Made by a program: the position numbers and the translations under genes. A stretch of DNA of 64,000 bases, from the NCBI GenBank assembly GCA_000320545.1, contig ADNK01001273.1, forward strand, positions 22,504 to 86,503, written 5' to 3'. Every line of letters begins with the position of its first letter. The first letter of the stretch is position 1. This DNA comes from Bigelowiella natans CCMP2755. Taxonomy: Eukaryota; Cercozoa; Chlorarachniophyceae. The notes under the pieces are model-generated. The model saw only the letters and a list, made by a program, of their open reading frames with translations, did not search any database and was not told the origin of the DNA. Of the stretch, positions 25,546-36,930 are shown piece after piece.

Positions 25546-26278
25546 TGTGTATGTGTGTGTGTATGTGATATCCTTTGTTGAAAGTGATTTCCTTGGAAGA
25601 TGAGACGACGATGTTGTTTCTTTCCATTCTTCTCTCCATCATCAGCTTCAATCATCATCGTCATCATTTCCATGAATTTGACGGGCATCACCCTCATTAC
25701 GACAACTTTCAACTTTCCCCATCAGGCCCTCCGCGAAGCAATTGAAAACGGCGAGGAGCACCACACGGTACAGCAGCAGCAGCAGCTGTAGTAGTAGTAG
25801 TGGTAGTAGTAGTGGTAGTAGTAGGTAGATTCAACTGCTGAAAAAATAACAAGGTTGTCCTTATCATCATCCATCATCCATTGTCATCATTATCGTTATC
25901 ATGAAAACTATAACGACTGAAGCTAACGAACGATTAGAAGATTTCTTTATGAACAATGGCCTACTATGATGGTGGCGATGATGATAATGTTGATGATGAT
26001 GATCAGGTGTTGTATAACCACACCAAATGGGGAACGCCCTTCTGGAATCTCTTACATCTCTACCCTCTCAAGAATGCTGGAGTCGTTGACCGGTGAGTAA
26101 GTACTGCATAGCTAGCTGCAGGGCGTGAGTGTATGTCATGGATGATGATTGTAAGACATGTGATGGTTCATTTTTCAGGTACATCGGTGTGCAAGAGAAA
26201 ATCGACGACAAGGAGGCTCAGGAGTTAGGGGGTAAAATAGCCTGGAATTTCGAAGTTCCGCCAAGAGTGGCTGCTTAG
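21673..26278 (+). CDS. SWEET sugar transporter fused to a LOV photoreceptor domain
   Basis: Sixteen exons join in frame into 607 residues: 21673-22140, 22316-22432, 22609-22674, 22839-22919, 23049-23167, 23354-23456, 23639-23713, 23955-24117, 24348-24442, 24565-24690, 24885-24982, 25206-25247, 25427-25469, 25726-25767, 26007-26092, 26179-26278 (stop TAG). Residues 1-126 carry an extra hydrophobic segment (about 38-58). Two MtN3/saliva repeats follow (about 127-240 and 245-343), with the paired pocket residues of SWEETs: Trp175/Asn191 (NWVAYS, NLPGV) and Trp296/Asn312 (MWLIYG, PNLLG). A 130-residue soluble linker leads to a LOV domain (about 479-583). Its GVNCNFLQ motif holds the flavin-adduct Cys513, with Gln517, Asn550 (YNHTK), Asn560 (FWNLLHL) and Gln580 (YIGVQ) matching flavin-ring contacts of phototropin LOV. 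SWEETs passively move sugars across membranes. The inferred role is light-modulated sugar flux. Membrane location is unknown. Confidence 0.93.
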
Positions 26279-27527
26279 ATGAAACAACACTTATATACCG
26301 TTTGCGCGCTGGACTATTCTTCCTTCTTCACGCCAAACCCTAGTTGTTTTCTCCTGATTCATCATCAGGGAGATCGCTTGTGATCTCAGAATGACTCCTA
26401 CTACTACTACTACTACTACTACTACTATTACTATTACTACAATTATTCATAAATATTGTCATGATTATACAGCACACAGCACTGTTGTCTTACGACATAC
26501 ACATTTAGTGGCAATCTGCTACCTGCGGAAGAGTTCTTTTAATTCATTATTTATCTGTAAGCACTTAAACTGTTAAAACGAAAAAATTGCACGTGTTCTT
26601 CATCAAAAGGTGTAGACGCTGCATGGGCGCGATGATATCAGACATAATTGAACGAACACTACACGCGTACATCATTCGTTCACACGGCAGCATCGCTAGG
26701 TCGGATGATGGACGGGGTGAACTCGTAGCAAGATTTAACTGAGGAATTTGATTCATGAAAAGATCACAAAAGAGATGATCCCCAAATGTTCCGCCGTGAT
26801 ATGGCAACCATCTATAATTTTAAGAGTTGCATCAAGTTCTAATGCAAAGTGTTGTGTGCGAATGCCATGTCTGTTGGGAATCTTCAAACACGCGTGTTGC
26901 ATGGTTTCATGCTAGCATGGTGGCTCGCACGGCTAGACGGTCATTGCTAGATTGTTGTCCCTGCAAACTTGCAATTCGGTCCTGCTAGCTAGCTAGATTG
27001 CATTTCTCAGCCATGCTAGTAAGCCACACGTAATATTTCTTGATGATGATCACGACACTCACGACATGGCACCATGCCTATGCCTGCTCTAGTGCTAGCC
27101 ACGTACGCACTGTGCATGACGGATGTAAATGTTTTCCAGCAGACAAGTAATGCATGTACGTAGCGTCTGCTCGTTGAATTGTAACAGTCACAGAGTCGTG
27201 CGCATAGCCGCAGGTGTCCATAGATTGGTGTGCGTGTTAATGCTCTTACAGAAGGAACCACAACACACGTAATGTGTGATTGCTCTTGGGCAGATCAAAG
27301 TTTCATCGCTCATTTGATGATTCGAATCAACGTTTTGCTCTCCTACAACTAGTTGTGTGTGAGCCATGCTACTGAACATCTGCCTCTTCGCCGTATAATC
27401 ATGTTGAATTGGTGACAGGAGCGCTCCTACACCTTTTCTATGCACATTTTAGACATTTGCACACACAGCTGCTCGATCAATGAGGTCTTTTTCGGATCGA
27501 TGGTTTAAGATCAACTGGCACATGTTT

Positions 27528-27610
<83 letters not shown>

Positions 27611-28457
27611 TACATACATACATGTATGTTATTCATATGTATATGCATCAGGGTGCATTTACTGCATTTAAAAAATGACGGGTTTAGTGATTTGTGATTC
27701 GTTCGAAATATTTTTGGAAAATCAGTGGGAGCATGAACTTGAAGGAATATTGTTGATGGAAAATCTAGATGTTTCCTCTTCTTCTCAGCACTCTCATCCT
27801 CTCTAATCTATCCTCTCACCGCCCTCTTCTGCTTCACACCAGCTGCCGGCTAAAGGATTAATCTGGCCGACGAAATGATGTTGGTGTTCCCCAGCCAGAA
27901 GACCTGCAGCTTCTTTTCCTTTCATTCTGCAGCTGCGACAACGAAACTGAGGATTAAAACACAGTAGAAGGGCGCATGCATTGGTTCCTTCGACCTAATT
28001 TCGATGTCTTCGAGGGAAGAAGGAAGGCGTTTTTGAATTGTCAACTGATAATCGCTCTGGATGAGATGCAGCTCTGTGTCTAAAGGAATATCAACTCCCT
28101 CACCATTGCTTTGGTCTCAGACCCATCGCTTGCAGCGACGGTTTGCCTTTTCTCCATGCGACAATCGAAACCTAGGATGTTTTCCCCCATTCGAAGCAGT
28201 TTGTACAAGTTGGAAAGGAGATATGCTTTCTTAATTTTTTGCCTTCCTTTGGCAATAAATCCCGGAATTCGGTAATAATGCGGTGGAATCGTCTGTTAGT
28301 TTATTTATCGACAACCTCAATATGTTGTCGCTTATCCAAAATAGAACCGACGAATCTGCTTTAAGGTTGGTTTCTTGTCTAGCTAGTTATCTCTTAAATT
28401 TAGGTCCATCAGAGTCCATCCCTCCCCGTCTACCCCTCTCAAACTTCCACGTCTACG
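26279..28457. other. Intergenic gap with microsatellites and a CTAG island
   Basis: (ACT)n at about 26396-26430 follows the SWEET-LOV stop. A CTAG/TGCATG-rich stretch runs from about 26880 to 27240. A compound (CA)n-(TA)n-(CA)n microsatellite lies at 27528-27610. From about 27700 to 28457 is the likely upstream region of the TPT-like gene. No coding segment with splice support was found. Confidence 0.45.
27528..27625. repeat. Compound (CA)n-(TA)n-(CA)n microsatellite
   Basis: Three adjacent dinucleotide arrays, the outer two (CA)n and the inner (TA)n, forming a near-palindromic block of about 90 bp able to fold or cruciform. Confidence 0.9.
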
Positions 28458-29552
28458 ATGCCTACCGCACCTCAAATAGAAAAGAAGAACGATGACATTA
28501 TCGTTAGAACACATCAAAGCGGTATGATCGAGAAAATTATGGAAAATTCCATGGCAATCTTCTCCGTTGTCTTCCTCATTGGCATTGCTGCTTCGAAGAC
28601 TATTTTGACCAAGGCAGCCTTCAAGCAAGTGGATTTTGGCTATCCGATCATCCTTTCTGGAATGTCCTGCCTTGTCACTGACACTGCAATCGCGGGCCTT
28701 TGGGGAACTGGTATGGCCTCGTACGCTGCTCCTAAGTCTGACAAACTGTGGTCCTTTGCTGTGGTCACCGTTATGACAGCCCTGGGAATGGCATTCCAGA
28801 ATCTTGCATTGAACATGCTCTCCGTCGCGCTTCAACAAGCTCTTCGGGCAACCCTTCCTGTTTTCGTGATCGTTTTCGAGCGTGTGATTCTGGGAAAGTC
28901 CCATAACAAACTTATCTACGTCGCTCTAATCCCCCTCACGCTTGGCCCTATGCTGTGCCTCAAGGGGTCCAGCGGTGCTGATATTACAGTCATGGGACTT
29001 ATTTACATGACTGCAGGAGTTCTAATGTCTGCTTTAAAGGTAGTGTACCTTGAGAAGGTCGTTCGCTCTGTCCGAAAGGATATGGGTATGGTATCCTTCC
29101 TCTTCTGGCTTGACCTCTTCATGGTGCCCATTCTCGCTCCGTGGACAGTTGCAAACGGTGAAATTTTCGAGGTAGCCAGCTGGCCACAAAGGACATCTGC
29201 AATTGCATGGGGATTCCTTATCCTCGTTTCTATAATGGGAGGCCTCCGTGCATATTCCATAAATATGGTGGTCAAGCACGCTAGCGCTCTGACCAAAACC
29301 GCCGCTGACATCTTCACTCAGGCGCTCACCATCTACGTGTCCCTTTTGATCTTCAACACTGAAGCTTCCACTATGCTTCATTTGGGTATTGCAGTCACCG
29401 TTGCTGGTTTCGGATTTTACACAGCTATTAAGTACAACGAGAAACAGAAGAAGAAGGCGAAGAAGGCGGCGATCAAGAAGGTCGTCGAAGATAACGATAA
29501 TGAGGTGGAGCCCTTCCTCAAGCCTTCTGATGCTGTTTCTCACCGTGTATAG
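28458..29552 (+). CDS. TPT/DMT-family sugar-phosphate or nucleotide-sugar transporter
   Basis: Intronless 364-residue protein with about ten hydrophobic helices, typical of the triose-phosphate translocator / nucleotide-sugar transporter branch of the drug-metabolite superfamily. Supporting features are the helix-4 region LQQALRATLPVFVIVFERV, the following PLTLGPMLCLKG, and the late KHASALTKTAADIFTQAL segment, which corresponds to the K-x-[AST] substrate-site region of this family. The C-terminal tail is Lys-rich (QKKKAKKAAIKK) and then acidic, so it is probably cytosolic. There is no cleavable signal; residues 1-25 are hydrophilic. Substrate cannot be read from sequence. Such proteins sit in plastid, Golgi or ER membranes and swap phosphorylated sugars or nucleotide sugars. 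Confidence 0.82.
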   Translation: MPTAPQIEKKNDDIIVRTHQSGMIEKIMENSMAIFSVVFLIGIAASKTILTKAAFKQVDFGYPIILSGMSCLVTDTAIAGLWGTGMASYAAPKSDKLWSFAVVTVMTALGMAFQNLALNMLSVALQQALRATLPVFVIVFERVILGKSHNKLIYVALIPLTLGPMLCLKGSSGADITVMGLIYMTAGVLMSALKVVYLEKVVRSVRKDMGMVSFLFWLDLFMVPILAPWTVANGEIFEVASWPQRTSAIAWGFLILVSIMGGLRAYSINMVVKHASALTKTAADIFTQALTIYVSLLIFNTEASTMLHLGIAVTVAGFGFYTAIKYNEKQKKKAKKAAIKKVVEDNDNEVEPFLKPSDAVSHRV

Positions 29553-31706
29553 CAGGTATAGCATTTGAAGCACAGTATATGAATGACTGATCCGTGAATT
29601 AAGCTTCATGGAAACATACTGTAAGAATTTAATACAATGAGAAAGAATCACACGTGTCAGTGATGGAGCTGAATAGATCCCTCCGTTCAATTCGGATATG
29701 TACGTTGCTAGCATGACTAGACGTTAATAATATCAATATGAGTTCCACATTGACGCATTAGCACAAAGCAATTCATTGCCTATCTACCTAATGTACATTC
29801 GAGGAAGCAAACCAAAAATTTGCGGCAACACATGTGCAGCTAGATAGCTGTGTACACGTTGTGAAGGGCTGAAGCACGTAGTCATTGTGCGTCTTGTGTT
29901 TGGCATCATCCTTCCCACAATTTAGCAATCACTCATCAACACCTCAGAACTTTCATTGTCCAACTCTGCAGAGCTAGCTAGCTAGCTATAGGCTTGCAGA
30001 TTGCAGTGCAGCTCTGGAGTCAATCGTGGATTGTGATGCGCAGCCTGGGATGGACCACGCTGCACGGCTTTTTGGTGTGTGACTCACATGGTTGCAACAG
30101 TTCATGGTCAAAGTTGCAAAGTTTGACAAAGCAAGAAAGTGCCAATGCCCCGCAGTTGCACGCAACAACGTGCACGTGCTAGTTGGGTGTGCTCACGACC
30201 AAAAACCATTGTCGTCTGTCTAGCTGTGTCCAAAGGTGAATCACACCCAATCATGTCAGACTGGCAGACACATCAAAACCTGCAGCACTCATCATCGTGC
30301 ATCACACAAGACGTTTCTCCCAGCTGGCAATCAGAATCATCGTTGAAATCAATTGCAACGACGTCCACAATTCACAACAGACAAAGGAATCCCACTTGGC
30401 CGTGCTGGCGTGACGTTCCACGATGGCAATGCTGGAACGATGAACGTGCAAAGTTCAATTGCACACCCATCGAAAGTTCACGTTTCGTCACTGTGTCAAA
30501 GTTTCCATCACATTGCCATCGACGTCAGTTGCTTCTCTGTTCATGCTGGCATGACTCCACGATCAACTTTTGCACTTCTTGTTGGACGATGCGAGTGCGG
30601 TTTGTCCACGTCGTCAGGCACCACGGAATCACGCAACGTTGTGTTGAAATTGCTCGTTTCAACAGAGTTTTCGGTGGTGCTCTCCTTGCTTGGCTCTCTG
30701 ATTTCACCAACCCGCCTGGAAAGGTCTCAGGTGTGCACACGGTGGAGTTCAACGTTTGCGTGCTCGCAGGTTCACGTGACAATGCAGAGACTTCCTCACG
30801 TTCTCCGTGCCCGTGCTGGAACGTTCCTTGGGCACGGTTCGGCGATTGTGCTAGCAGGCCTAGCTAGCTAGAGGCGTTGAAAAGCGGTGTGAGGTTTTGA
30901 AGCTGAAATTCGAAAAAAAATCAAATTTGAACTTCAAAAGGCTCCAGCGTGCTTCCAATGTCGCAATGATTGCAACGATTGAGCGCGCCAGGCTAGCAGG
31001 CCGCGCGCGCAAAGCACAGTTTGTGCAAACCCCAGTCGTCGTTGCCGGATTTGACGGAGTTGTGAGCTAGCTAGCGCTGCGATGACTCACGCTAGCACGC
31101 ACACACATGGCGCTGATCACATGCAGTTCTAGAGTTCCAAAGTTGCATCAGTTCACAGTAGCTAGGCAGGCATCATCTGAATCATGCGATCTAGACAATT
31201 GCCACCCTAGCTAGCTAGGATACTCCACCACATCGCGCGTGATATGTGGCGCCTGTTCAACCAGAGGCAGATGAGCGTCGCATCGCACGCCACCACACTA
31301 GCACACGCCGACTTGATGATCTAGTGATGTGTGTGGCGACATGCTTGTTATCTAGTCATCGTTGCTACAAATTTGCGGTGCGCACCGCGCCCACTAGCCC
31401 GGCCTAACGGTGTGGTGTCTCCCATCATGTGTCTACCTATCAGCATCTCCTAGTCAGCACGAACAGGCTGCACATTGATATGCATTGTTCGTCTATGCAC
31501 TACATCGTGCCTAAATGTGGATGCACAAGCCCAGACATCGATGTGTGGCGTGTCAATATATCAAAATGGTTGTCTAGAGTGTGTGCTGCCCGACACGCTA
31601 CGTCCTGTCGCACTTCGATGCTCATAGTAGACCGTGACATAGTGCGTCGTAAGATGTATTTCATTTATCTAATTATCTTTCTTAGCCTGAGCAGACGCCT
31701 GCCTCT
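29553..31706. other. Long CTAG/TGCATG-rich intergenic island
   Basis: About 2.1 kb between the TPT-like stop and the stop of the converging minus-strand gene. It is dense in CTAGCTAGC, TGCATG, CACGTGC and similar words from about 29820 to 31450, with almost no microsatellites. Open frames of up to 242 codons occur (30139-30867), but they overlap other frames of similar length and carry no domain or codon pattern like the real genes. Confidence 0.5.
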
Positions 31707-33421
31707 TTAATTTTTCTGTTCCTATTGTCACATGTTACAACAACTCATGATTTGATAGATATCTTACCGTCGACACATTGGAAAAGAAATGGTGGATTAT
31801 GTCGGTGGAAAGTGCGAGATACAGTAGCAATCCCTTCACTCTGATTTTCGAAAAGGTTTCATGTTGTATTGGTACCGGTATTTCCATTTATTGATATTCC
31901 AATGATGACTCCAAAGAGCCCTGAGTCGATGCATAAACGTGGTTAGGCTATTCCCTCGATTCTCGCGTATTGAGCGTTATCTCAAGTTAAACAATAATTT
32001 TGTCAACTTGTTTAGGGAAGGGAATGCATTAAACTCTTCTTTTCTACAATGCTAGCATTTCTTTGTTTGTTCGTGTATCATCAGGTTTTTTTAGATGAAA
32101 ATACTCACAGCCATCATTAATATAATCAGTACCTCCAGTGAGAAGGAGCAAGGCTGCTGAGAATGGCGATTTCTTCAGTATCTCGCCCACTTTAATGAAT
32201 TCACTAACGAAGTAGCATTTTCACGTTAAAAAAATAAAAGATTAAACATTAAGTAAAACACTTAAATATTGTCATATTGTGATAATATAAAAGTCAAACG
32301 TACGTCCATATCGCCACCAAAAATATGGAAACTATCCCCGGGGGCGAAGGCACTCTTTTGAACGGGGCCTCTTTGGCCCCAGCGAGAGCCCAGTTTATGA
32401 GCTCCACATGGTTTGATATCGATTTCCTAAAATCGATGATGTCATGGTAAATGAGACAGTCAGGACTTGGATTTTTTGCGTCCTTAATTTTAGGAGGGGG
32501 GAGGAGAGAAGTAGCATGCGAACAAAAGATTATTCGGGTGTCATCAACGCACCTTTTCCAAGCGTATTGACCGTCCTTCATATAGACAAAGTGCGGTATT
32601 CTCTTCATCCCGAGCTAACGATGTAGATATGTGAGTTTTAGATGACTAATATCACAGTAATACTGTTTAGGACGACATAATTTGTATCACAGGTGGCGTT
32701 AATAAACCAGCTGCGATCCCAGCCTGTAGTGATCTGTATCAACATAGGCTACGTTCACCTAGTAGTATTAAACACAGACAAACATTTATTTCACATGTCT
32801 GAAGCAAGTAACCAGCTAAAACTGACGAGCCAGCCAGTAAATTACCTGCTCGTGCAATATTTTAGCAGTCGCGGGCCAAATATGTGCCATCTTTACGCAT
32901 TTAGAGTTGGAACTGTGTGGAGTTGGAAAAGGATCAAATCCAAGAAAAATGAAAAACGTATACATTCTGCCTCCCACCTTGGACAAAAAATTATCAGCCA
33001 TGGTTTTTGGTAGCCTTACGAAATCACAAATATCAAGTTATTAGCATATGCAACGATCAGATGTCTCCCTCTTTGGGTTACGGAGCACTACCGGTTTCGA
33101 TATATAATATATACACGTGTAAATATTTATAAATGTGTGAGGTTGGTACATCTCTGCATCAAGTGCTTTGAAATGTTGGGTCTACCTTTATTTGTGTCTC
33201 CCCAATTTAGGTCAGTCAACTGCATTGCGCACAAATTAATTCATTGGCAGTGGAGGGTTCACTAATGCAAAATATCTAACCTTGATGACATGCGATGATG
33301 GTGTCTCTTTATCAGAGGCATCGCTGCGAGCGGTGGGGCGACCATCGGTGGCCAATGGCGGCAGTTTCCAACATTGAGCGGTGTGGAGTGTTGCCAGAAG
33401 CACAACAAGGAGGCCTTGCAT
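31707..33421 (-). CDS. OST3/OST6-like thioredoxin-fold membrane protein
   Basis: Nine minus-strand exons give about 236 residues: 33281-33421, 32846-32977 (or from 33014), 32708-32758, 32553-32614, 32304-32426, 32133-32203, 31876-31920, 31768-31838, 31707-31721. Order of features: signal peptide (MQGLLVVLLATLHTAQC), thioredoxin-like strand (MYTFFIFLGFDP), one Cys where the CxxC would be (SKCVKMAHIW), VNVAYVDTD, cis-Pro region RIPHFVYMKDG, then four membrane segments. This matches the OST3/OST6 (MagT1/TUSC3) subunit of the ER oligosaccharyltransferase, whose lumenal domain briefly holds cysteines of glycoprotein substrates. The second-exon acceptor is uncertain: the longer choice reads ADNFLSK, more like the family, but breaks phase. 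A TMX-type thioredoxin protein is the alternative. Confidence 0.6.
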
Positions 33422-34690
33422 CTACAGTAAAGCTGGTTGGAATTTGATGAGCTTAGCGAGGGTGGGGAGCACGCGGAAAATAACGGCAGTACTCGCGACA
33501 AGCCAGAGGCACGTGCCACATAATTCCACAAATCATGGCTGTTTTAATCCTGCGACAATGATTTTGACACGTGTCATCTGGAGTACGTCTTTTTCGACAC
33601 ACAAAATGAAAAGAATCGAATCAAGCTCTGCGTGCATCGCAGCAATTACAGCAAGCTGAGTTGTGCCGGTTCATCCGCCCGTTGTTGTTGTTTGTTCTTG
33701 CTCACGGCCTTGCACACCTTACTGTTGCGGATGATGCACTCTGATGATGATCGGGAGCTAGCCGAACAGGACAGGCCAAAAATTGGTGCATGTGGGCGCA
33801 CGCACGTGTGTGGTGCAGTGCAATGATGTGTCACAGTGTTGTTCGACCTTTTGCGTTTGTGATGCTCTGGCTGGTGCCAAGCTGCAAGTGTGCAATTGGG
33901 CATTCATGTGTGCGTTGTGGCAGCCAGCACAGTGTGGCTGCAGCCGATGTTGTGCACGTGTCTCTGGCAGACAAGCATCACGCACGTGATTGAATGATTG
34001 CCATCGATGCACGCGCACGCCATGAATCGCTAGATCGCACCAAACATGCTTGTGTGCACATCTGCACGTCTGCTGTGAATGTGCGCAGATCACAAGTGAC
34101 AGTCCAACCATGACTAGCAGATGAGTCTGTGCGCACCATCCAACCATGCTGGCACAGCAGCATGTGGATGCATGCAACAGAAGCCACACTTTGGCACTCA
34201 TGATGGACACAGCAATGTGGCATGTGTAATGTGTATATGTCATATTGCATGTCTATCATACACGAGCGACATTTGTGCACACCATGCATGCCTAGCATGG
34301 CCGGCGCGAATGAACGCTCCATTGTCAGCTGAAAGTTGTAGCTCATTGTGGACACGTGATGCCATGCACATGCAATGTGCATGACATCACTTCATCCATT
34401 GTGAGCATGGCACTCATCACAGACACGCAACACCATGCACACACTGCACGTGACATCACTTTGTCCATCATGCTCATCATGAAAAAGCAACAAGTTTTTT
34501 TCAATTTTGAAAGTCGAATGCATGCAAGATGTCGCACTTCGTCTAGACGCATCTGCGGATCTAAGTGCAAAGTTCATCACCATCAGTAAAAGACAGCAGG
34601 TAAGCACAACATGCCATGCCACACATTGACACAACCTACAAGCAAAAACATCACCATGCTCCATCGAACATCATTGCGAAGGTGAGTTGT
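33422..34690. other. Intergenic gap with a TGCATG/ACGTGC island
   Basis: Upstream of the OST3/6-like gene. From about 33780 to 34620 the sequence is again rich in TGCATG, CACGTG, GTGCAC and CATGC words and free of microsatellites. Overlapping open frames on both strands have no family motif. Confidence 0.45.
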
Positions 34691-34691
34691 T

Positions 34692-35099
34692 CAAATGACG
34701 TCCTTGAGATCTGGGGGAATTTCAACGATCTGAAACAAATCATACACAATGAGTAGCTGCCACGAACATGCTTCCCTCACTACCACATTTTAGGAACCAA
34801 AAAGCAATGTGCTGCGAATAGTGTGATCGAAAGTTTTGCAGTATTACCGCTTGTCGCGTACCCTGGCCTAGATATAGACACAAAATATATATTTATATGT
34901 AAGTTGTCAAGTGCCTCACGAGATGAATAGAATGCGTATACTCTTGTTCTCTGGGCTGGAATCCTCGCCAGGGCTTCGAATGAAAACCATCCTACAATAT
35001 CCATAAACAGTGAGCATCCCAAGACGCGGTGAATATGTGTTAGGAACGGAGACAGAGTTGGACAGCAAGTTCAATACTCACATATATAAATATAATACA

Positions 35100-35136
<37 letters not shown>

Positions 35137-35440
35137 ATATTATGTACATTTATAATATTATCTGATGCACATTATAAATTATGAATTCTAAAGCCATCAA
35201 CCAAGGCGGCCTTCGAGTCTCTTGTTCCCCTTCGTTCTTCGGGATGTCCGCTCGCCAACCTATGTGGAATACGGTCGTGGGTGAGGTGCTTGCAAAGGGA
35301 GCAATTGTCCTCCTTTTTCATTCTCACCATGGTTGCAGGCTTGCTGACCATGTGCATGGGCGCTGCCACAACGCCCCTCTTTTTCCCCTAATAAATCCAC
35401 CACGCCACATCAGATTTTCGGAGAACGAGTAAAATCTCAA
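34692..35440 (-). CDS. Unresolved multi-exon gene, 3' part
   Basis: Several minus-strand segments look coding. One runs upstream of a donor near 35387 (LRFYSFSENLMWRGGF), another at about 34920-34990 (MVFIRSPGEDSSPENKSIR), a third at about 34760-34870 (ILQNFRSHYSQHIAFWFL), and a terminal segment ending IVEIPPDLKDVI before a stop near 34692. I could not join them all in phase and recognise no family. It could be a short soluble protein; boundaries are approximate. Confidence 0.3.
35085..35145. repeat. (TA)n microsatellite
   Basis: Pure and near-pure TA dinucleotide runs inside an AT-rich block. Two similar (TA)n arrays follow at about 35725-35755 and 35837-35870. Confidence 0.85.
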
Positions 35441-35723
35441 CCTGACAACGTTAGGCTAGAGAAGTGGATTCTCAGGAAAAATTTCCTTCACTCTCAGGGC
35501 TTTGGTTGGCCATAAAATAAAAGCACTAATAGAGATCAATAAATATCTAAAATCAACTGAGTGGAAAATGGAAGACAACGACGTCGATACTACAGCGTGA
35601 TTTGAGGCGGGGAAGGAAATGGTCCAGATTCGGCCTTGCTGAGATAGAGAACGGTCGCAGTATCAGCAGCAGCAGCGGCGGCAGCGGCGACAACGGGAAC
35701 TTAAATCAAGGCGAAAATATACG

Positions 35724-35760
<37 letters not shown>

Positions 35761-35833
35761 ATCTAGCATAATCATATCACTTCTACTACTCCTACTACAA
35801 TTACTACAAGCACGATGCCTCCTAGTGAGAATG

Positions 35834-35873
<40 letters not shown>

Positions 35874-35889
35874 AATATATACACATATG

Positions 35890-36261
35890 TATAGATATTG
35901 CACCGGGGTTTGCCAGGCGAGTGTATGAGGGCACATGCCCCAGACACATATGCAGCCAATTCGTCACCAGTCCCTAGACAAGAGCAACAACCAAACCCTC
36001 CATCATATACGCCTACTTCTACTGCTCGCCTTCCGATTTAGAACGGTGTGGAGCAGCAACCAGCAGCAGCGGTAGCAAACAGTAGGATGTGGCAAGATGT
36101 GTAACCGATGGCACTTTCTTCCCTCACCGCTGCTATTTCATGGCTAATTTTCCTACTGCCATTGTGAGACAGCAGTTTCGAGGAGGGGTCAATGTGCAAG
36201 CATCTACAAATCATCATCATCACCATCATCATCAATACTACAACAACTACTGCTGCTGCTT

Positions 36262-36295
<34 letters not shown>

Positions 36296-36889
36296 CACAG
36301 GATTTACGATGACCATGTTGTTCTGGCAAGCTAAATCGGAAAAGAGCAGCTTCAAGAGGGTCGGGTTCGTGCTTGTTGTCCCGCCCCCCGACTGACGCTC
36401 CTGCCGTTTTCTCTTCGCAAAGAAAGCTCTAAGCCTTAGCAGCTTTGCCAGATCCCACTGAGAGTTTGCAATCATGTGATATCCAGTAGAGGAGGAGGAG
36501 GAGAAAGCGGGGGGGGATAAAATCATATGATTGGGAGGTATTAAGAAGGTAGCACCAAAGAACCCCAATGCAAGAAAGTTGCGTCATATCAGCACCATTC
36601 CGACAGTATACCCATCTTTATCGACGAGTATATCCGTATCCCCTTATCATCACCATCATCACCATCATATTTCCCAACTAACTTGTTCTTCTTATTTGCT
36701 GTTTCCTTCTACCTGAAGGCATCCGAAGGAGATCAGACAGGACTGCAGCACCAGCATTCCAACAACATAGCCTTGTAGGGGGGGTGGGGGGGGGGGGGGG
36801 GATAGGATCATGGTCGTATGAGTGGAGCAGGGGCCATGATAAACAGACGCAAACAACAGGGACAAAAAAGATACGACGGTAAAGATCCA

Positions 36890-36930
<41 letters not shown>

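Noticed and set aside
30139-30867. 242-codon open frame in the CTAG-rich island
   Set aside because: Overlapping frames of similar length exist on the same and opposite strand, the composition follows the island words, and no domain is seen.
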